Of a DNA stretch of 64,000 bases, positions 61,291 to 64,000 are shown piece after piece. The notes beneath the pieces were generated by a model. The model was not told where the DNA came from and made no database searches. It saw only the letters and a program-made list of their open reading frames with translations. Position numbers and translations under genes: made by a program. The number at the start of each line of letters is the position of its first letter. Position 1 is the first letter of the stretch. The stretch is from assembly GCA_001600355.1 (NCBI GenBank), contig BCJU01000004.1, forward strand, positions 1,426,001 through 1,490,000, read 5' to 3'. This DNA comes from Meira nashicola. Taxonomy: Eukaryota > Basidiomycota > Exobasidiomycetes > Exobasidiales > Brachybasidiaceae.

Positions 61291-62535
61291 ATGATGCATT
61301 TTGCCTCTTTCTCTATCCGTCTCATGACCGTGGTATTCATCATGAATTGGTTCTTTATCCCTTCTTACGAACAAACTCTTGCAGCGAAAAAGGAAGCTTC
61401 TCGAGATGACAAAAACCAGCTTTCAACCAAAGAATCACTTTTGGACAATCCTTTTCATCACAATCTTCTTCCGTCAATCAAACGTAGCTCTTCACCAGCA
61501 AATACGATTCCGAACCAAGCTTTCAAACGTGATCATCCACAATCTTTGGAGAAACGTGATACATCAGATTTTGGAGGTCGTTGGCACTTTCCAACAACTT
61601 CATCAACAGAAGGAAACGCCAAAAGAACGACACCAAAAATGCAAAAGCGTGATCCTTCAACAGAGGGACATTCATCCCAAGCTTCTTCATTCTCGAAACA
61701 AAAGCGAGAAAATTCGTTTGACAGTGCGAAAACGTGGGAATTCTCATCCGAATTGTCATCGATGCCAAGTCAAAATGCCAAACGTGATGGTACAACATCT
61801 TTGAAGAAACGTGACACATCAGATTTTGGAGGTCGTTGGCATTTTCCAACAACTTCTTCAACAGAAGAGAACGCCAAAAGGACAACTTCTAAAATGCAAA
61901 AGCGCAATTATTCAACCAAAGGACATTCATATCCACCTTCTTCATTTATGAAACCAAAGCGAGAAAATCCGTTTGACAGTGCGAAGAAATGGGAATTCTC
62001 ATCCGCATTGTCATCAACGTCAAGTCAAAATGCAAATCTTGATGGTACGACATCTTTGAAGAAACGTGATGCATTAGATGATGGAACTTTATGGCACTTT
62101 CCATCAACAGCTTCTTCATTAGTACAAAACACAAAGAGGACAAATTTCAAAGTACAAAAGAGTCAAAAGTTATCAAAGAAGCGAAACTTCTCAACTGAAA
62201 AAGCATATAGATGGCATTACAAACGTGACTTACCGCAATCAGGTCTCAAAAAGACATTTTCGATTAGACAGAACCATTCACAACCATTGAAAAAGCGAAA
62301 TGATTCATCAGAGAGGTTGACTCCATCAATGGTAAAGAGCATGCACTCAGCATTGGTAAAGAAGCGATGGCATTACCCAAACAGCATATCCTTAACGGCA
62401 GAGCAAGAGACTACATTAACATCAACAAAAAAACGGGCTGTAACTACATTCGCTCAAACACTTGCTTTCAGTTCGAGAATTCGAGGATCAAAGAGACCTT
62501 GGCGATTTGTTGATAGTATTCCAACAGAGAAGTAA
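61291..62535 (+). CDS. secreted Kex2-processed repeat precursor (KEP-like), multi-peptide
   Basis: A 414-residue intron-free secretory precursor; the first ATG is 61291. A hydrophobic signal sequence covers about residues 1-31. The rest has no cysteine, is rich in Ser, Thr and Lys, and carries 19 Lys-Arg pairs, the cleavage site of the Golgi protease Kex2. Cleavage would free about 20 peptides of roughly 6-34 residues. Every Trp after the signal peptide sits in a Trp-x-Phe/Tyr core: residues 98, 149, 183, 234, 268, 308, 360 and 404, with cores WHF, WEF, WHY or WRF. Residues 90-174 and 175-259 are near-identical 85-residue repeats, and a decayed third follows. Rep1 of Ustilago and other fungal KEP proteins share this design, but I recognise no homologue. 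No UstYa-type oxidase, peptidase or transporter gene is adjacent (neighbours SIZ1 and VTS1). Its role, as signal, surface peptide or other, is unknown. Confidence 0.85.
   Translation: MMHFASFSIRLMTVVFIMNWFFIPSYEQTLAAKKEASRDDKNQLSTKESLLDNPFHHNLLPSIKRSSSPANTIPNQAFKRDHPQSLEKRDTSDFGGRWHFPTTSSTEGNAKRTTPKMQKRDPSTEGHSSQASSFSKQKRENSFDSAKTWEFSSELSSMPSQNAKRDGTTSLKKRDTSDFGGRWHFPTTSSTEENAKRTTSKMQKRNYSTKGHSYPPSSFMKPKRENPFDSAKKWEFSSALSSTSSQNANLDGTTSLKKRDALDDGTLWHFPSTASSLVQNTKRTNFKVQKSQKLSKKRNFSTEKAYRWHYKRDLPQSGLKKTFSIRQNHSQPLKKRNDSSERLTPSMVKSMHSALVKKRWHYPNSISLTAEQETTLTSTKKRAVTTFAQTLAFSSRIRGSKRPWRFVDSIPTEK
61558..62226 (+). repeat. tandem 255-bp coding repeats in the Kex2 precursor
   Basis: Unit 1 is 61558-61812 and unit 2 is 61813-62067; both are exactly 255 bp (85 codons). 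Unit 3 (62068-62226) is partial and diverged but keeps its first Trp core in register. Each full unit encodes, in order, peptides beginning DTSDFGGRWHFP, TT.KMQ, a Ser/His-rich spacer, EN.FDSAK.WEFSS and DGTTSLK. In unit 2 the Lys-Arg before DGTTSL has changed to Asn-Leu, so two peptides would stay joined. Confidence 0.9.
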
Positions 62536-63266
62536 TCGTCATGGTCACTTCAAAACAAGCCTCTCACTGTCAAGAGGTGCTTGGCGCAGCGCACGCGTTT
62601 CCCGATAACGGGCACTTCAACCCTTCCTTTTCTTTTGTACATACAGCAACACGCCAAAGAGGAGAGACGCATTAAGGCACGCAGTTCATGTGTGTCCTGC
62701 TTGCATGCCTTTGGGAAAGCGTGGCGTGCGTGTTGGATTAGTGCGCTTTTCCATCTTCCTCTTTTTTTTTATTCAACTAAACATCTGTGCATAGACTACA
62801 TGTATTGCGCGAGCGCATCACCTTGTACTCATTCAATAAACTTTAACTTAAATTTCATTCTTCATTACGATCATCCATCCAGTGTGAATAGAAGGAAAAT
62901 TGAAAGAAAGAGTCGATCTCTTTTTTCTCTCTCTCTGTGTCTCGTTGCTGGAATTCCAACAACGTAAATTCATCCTCCTTTCCTGGCAAATCCGTCTCGC
63001 TGCCGTCGAAAAAAAAAGATACGCCTCTTCTTACGCCTTGAATCAAATTTCTCAACATTCACGCTCCGCTGGGCGCAGCTCATCAATCCATTAATTATAA
63101 ACGCTTTCTCATCGGAAGTCATTTGTTGTCGTCATTTTGGTGCCAATTTGGATCCTAAATCTGGGGCCATTTAAAAGACAATTTACAAGTATAAATTGCC
63201 CATTTTCATTCCTCTCTCTCACCTTTACCTTTTTTGCGCAGGCACGTATCTCTCAGTCTCAATACC
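62536..63266. other. intergenic region before VTS1
   Basis: About 730 bp with the 3' end of the Kex2-repeat gene and the VTS1 promoter and leader. An ACGCGT lies at 62593-62598. T- and A-runs are present; no gene is visible. Confidence 0.45.
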
Positions 63267-64000
63267 ATGTCTGATTTCTCCTCTTTACGTCCTCCTGCTT
63301 CGCCATCTGGACGTGCTTCTTCTCCGGTAGGTGGCATGAACGCTTCTCGTTATTCTCTTGGCAAGCAATCATCTGGACCTGGCGGTGCCGGTGGTCCTGT
63401 CAAAAGCCCTAGTATGGGCAACCCAGGTACACCTCTTGGATCTCAAGGTCGTGGAGGTTTACGTCCAAGTTCCGAATTAGTTGGAATGCAACATCAAGGA
63501 ACTCCTGAATCGGATGCGATCGATAGATGGTTTGAAGATTTACGTCATTATGAAGCAACTTTAGAAGAGATGGCTGCTGCTTCTCTCGATCAAAACTTTA
63601 AGGAAGAATTGAGCGCGATCGAACAATGGTTCAGAGTTTTATCAGAAGCTGAGCGTACAGCTGCTTTGTACAGTCTCTTGCAAGAATCAACTCAAGTTCA
63701 AATTCGTTTCTTCATCACTGTTTTACAACAAATGGCCCGCAGTGATCCAATGAGCGCTCTTCTTTCTCCAAGTCATCCCTCAAGCGCAATGGCTGAACAA
63801 ATGGAAGCAAAGATGGCATCTTTAGGACTCAAATCTCCTCAAGCTGCAATTAGCAAGCCTAATTCTGCTTCTGCTTATCGTCAATCGACTGACGCTTCCG
63901 GCTTCCTTTCTCCTAATGCAGCTGCATTGTATGGTGCCGGCAACAACGTTAATCCAAATGATGCAGCTGCTCTTTTAGCTGCTCAACGTGCCAAATTCAA
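63267..64000 (+). CDS. VTS1: Vts1/Smaug RNA-binding protein, N-terminal part, cut by window end
   Basis: The first 244 residues of a gene that runs off the right edge. A Ser/Gly/Pro-rich leader of about 85 residues precedes the conserved Vts1 N-terminal helical domain (about 90-155). This contains AIDRWFEDLRHYEATLEEMA, AIEQWFRVLSEAERTAALYS and VQIRFFITVLQQM. The C-terminal SAM domain that recognises Smaug stem-loops lies outside the window. Vts1 recruits the Ccr4-Not deadenylase to mRNAs with such hairpins. ATG at 63267 is the first of the frame. The partial state is only a window effect. Confidence 0.92.
   Translation, partial: MSDFSSLRPPASPSGRASSPVGGMNASRYSLGKQSSGPGGAGGPVKSPSMGNPGTPLGSQGRGGLRPSSELVGMQHQGTPESDAIDRWFEDLRHYEATLEEMAAASLDQNFKEELSAIEQWFRVLSEAERTAALYSLLQESTQVQIRFFITVLQQMARSDPMSALLSPSHPSSAMAEQMEAKMASLGLKSPQAAISKPNSASAYRQSTDASGFLSPNAAALYGAGNNVNPNDAAALLAAQRAKF

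Noticed and set aside
61291..62535. classification as an alpha-factor-type mating pheromone or a ustiloxin-type RiPP cluster
   Set aside because: Basidiomycete pheromones are CaaX lipopeptides; the repeats here lack that, and no UstYa-like oxidase, peptidase or transporter gene lies next to it. Only the Kex2-repeat design is shared.

Overview
This is a 64-kb piece of nuclear DNA from a fungus, most likely a basidiomycete. Pol II RPB1 with a heptad-repeat tail, TFIID, ESCRT, autophagy, SUMO and tRNA-thiolation genes make it eukaryotic and fungal. A UDP-glucuronate decarboxylase (UDP-xylose synthesis) favours Basidiomycota over Ascomycota. Introns are short (mostly 64-92 nt, GTRAGT donors) and many large genes have none, which would suit a smut-related (Ustilaginomycotina-like) lineage. 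The moderate, AT-leaning base composition does not fix the genus. There are 28 protein-coding genes, about one per 2.3 kb. I saw no tRNA or rRNA gene, transposon or CRISPR.

Layout from left to right: an unrecognised gene cut by the left edge (-); UXS1 (-); a WBP11-like proline-rich protein (+); a three-exon secreted protein (+); an FN3/coiled-coil protein (+); a small conserved fungal protein (-); a YTH-domain m6A reader (+) with a probable frame break near its start; an ER protein disulfide isomerase (-); a five-exon DUF427 protein (-); a prenylated ubiquitin-fold protein (+); a PMU1-like phosphomutase (+); VPS27 (-); RPB1 (+); TAF13 (-); NCS2/CTU2 (+); a SAPS-family phosphatase regulator (+); ATG11 (-); a MAK32-like pfkB kinase (+); Ap4A phosphorylase (-); STRAP-like WD40 (+); a seven-exon C2H2 zinc-finger regulator (-); VAM7 (-); INCENP/SLI15 (+); dynactin p24 (-); VPS36 (+); a SIZ/PIAS SUMO ligase (-); a secreted precursor with many Kex2 sites (+); and the 5' part of VTS1 (+).

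Most genes are housekeeping genes and are not functionally clustered. Several do share endosome/vacuole biology: VPS27 (ESCRT-0), VPS36 (ESCRT-II), VAM7, ATG11 and the UBL3-like protein. Neighbours mostly alternate in strand, giving nine tail-to-tail pairs.

The best candidate for something undescribed is at 61291-62535. It encodes a cysteine-free secretory precursor with 19 Lys-Arg sites, 85-residue tandem repeats and eight copies of a Trp-x-Phe/Tyr core. It looks like a Kex2-processed multi-peptide precursor. Other points of note are an 18-nt in-frame micro-exon in the recognition helix of zinc finger 1, a Ser7-poor RPB1 tail, a large insertion in the TAF13 histone fold, and the probable one-base break at the start of the YTH gene.
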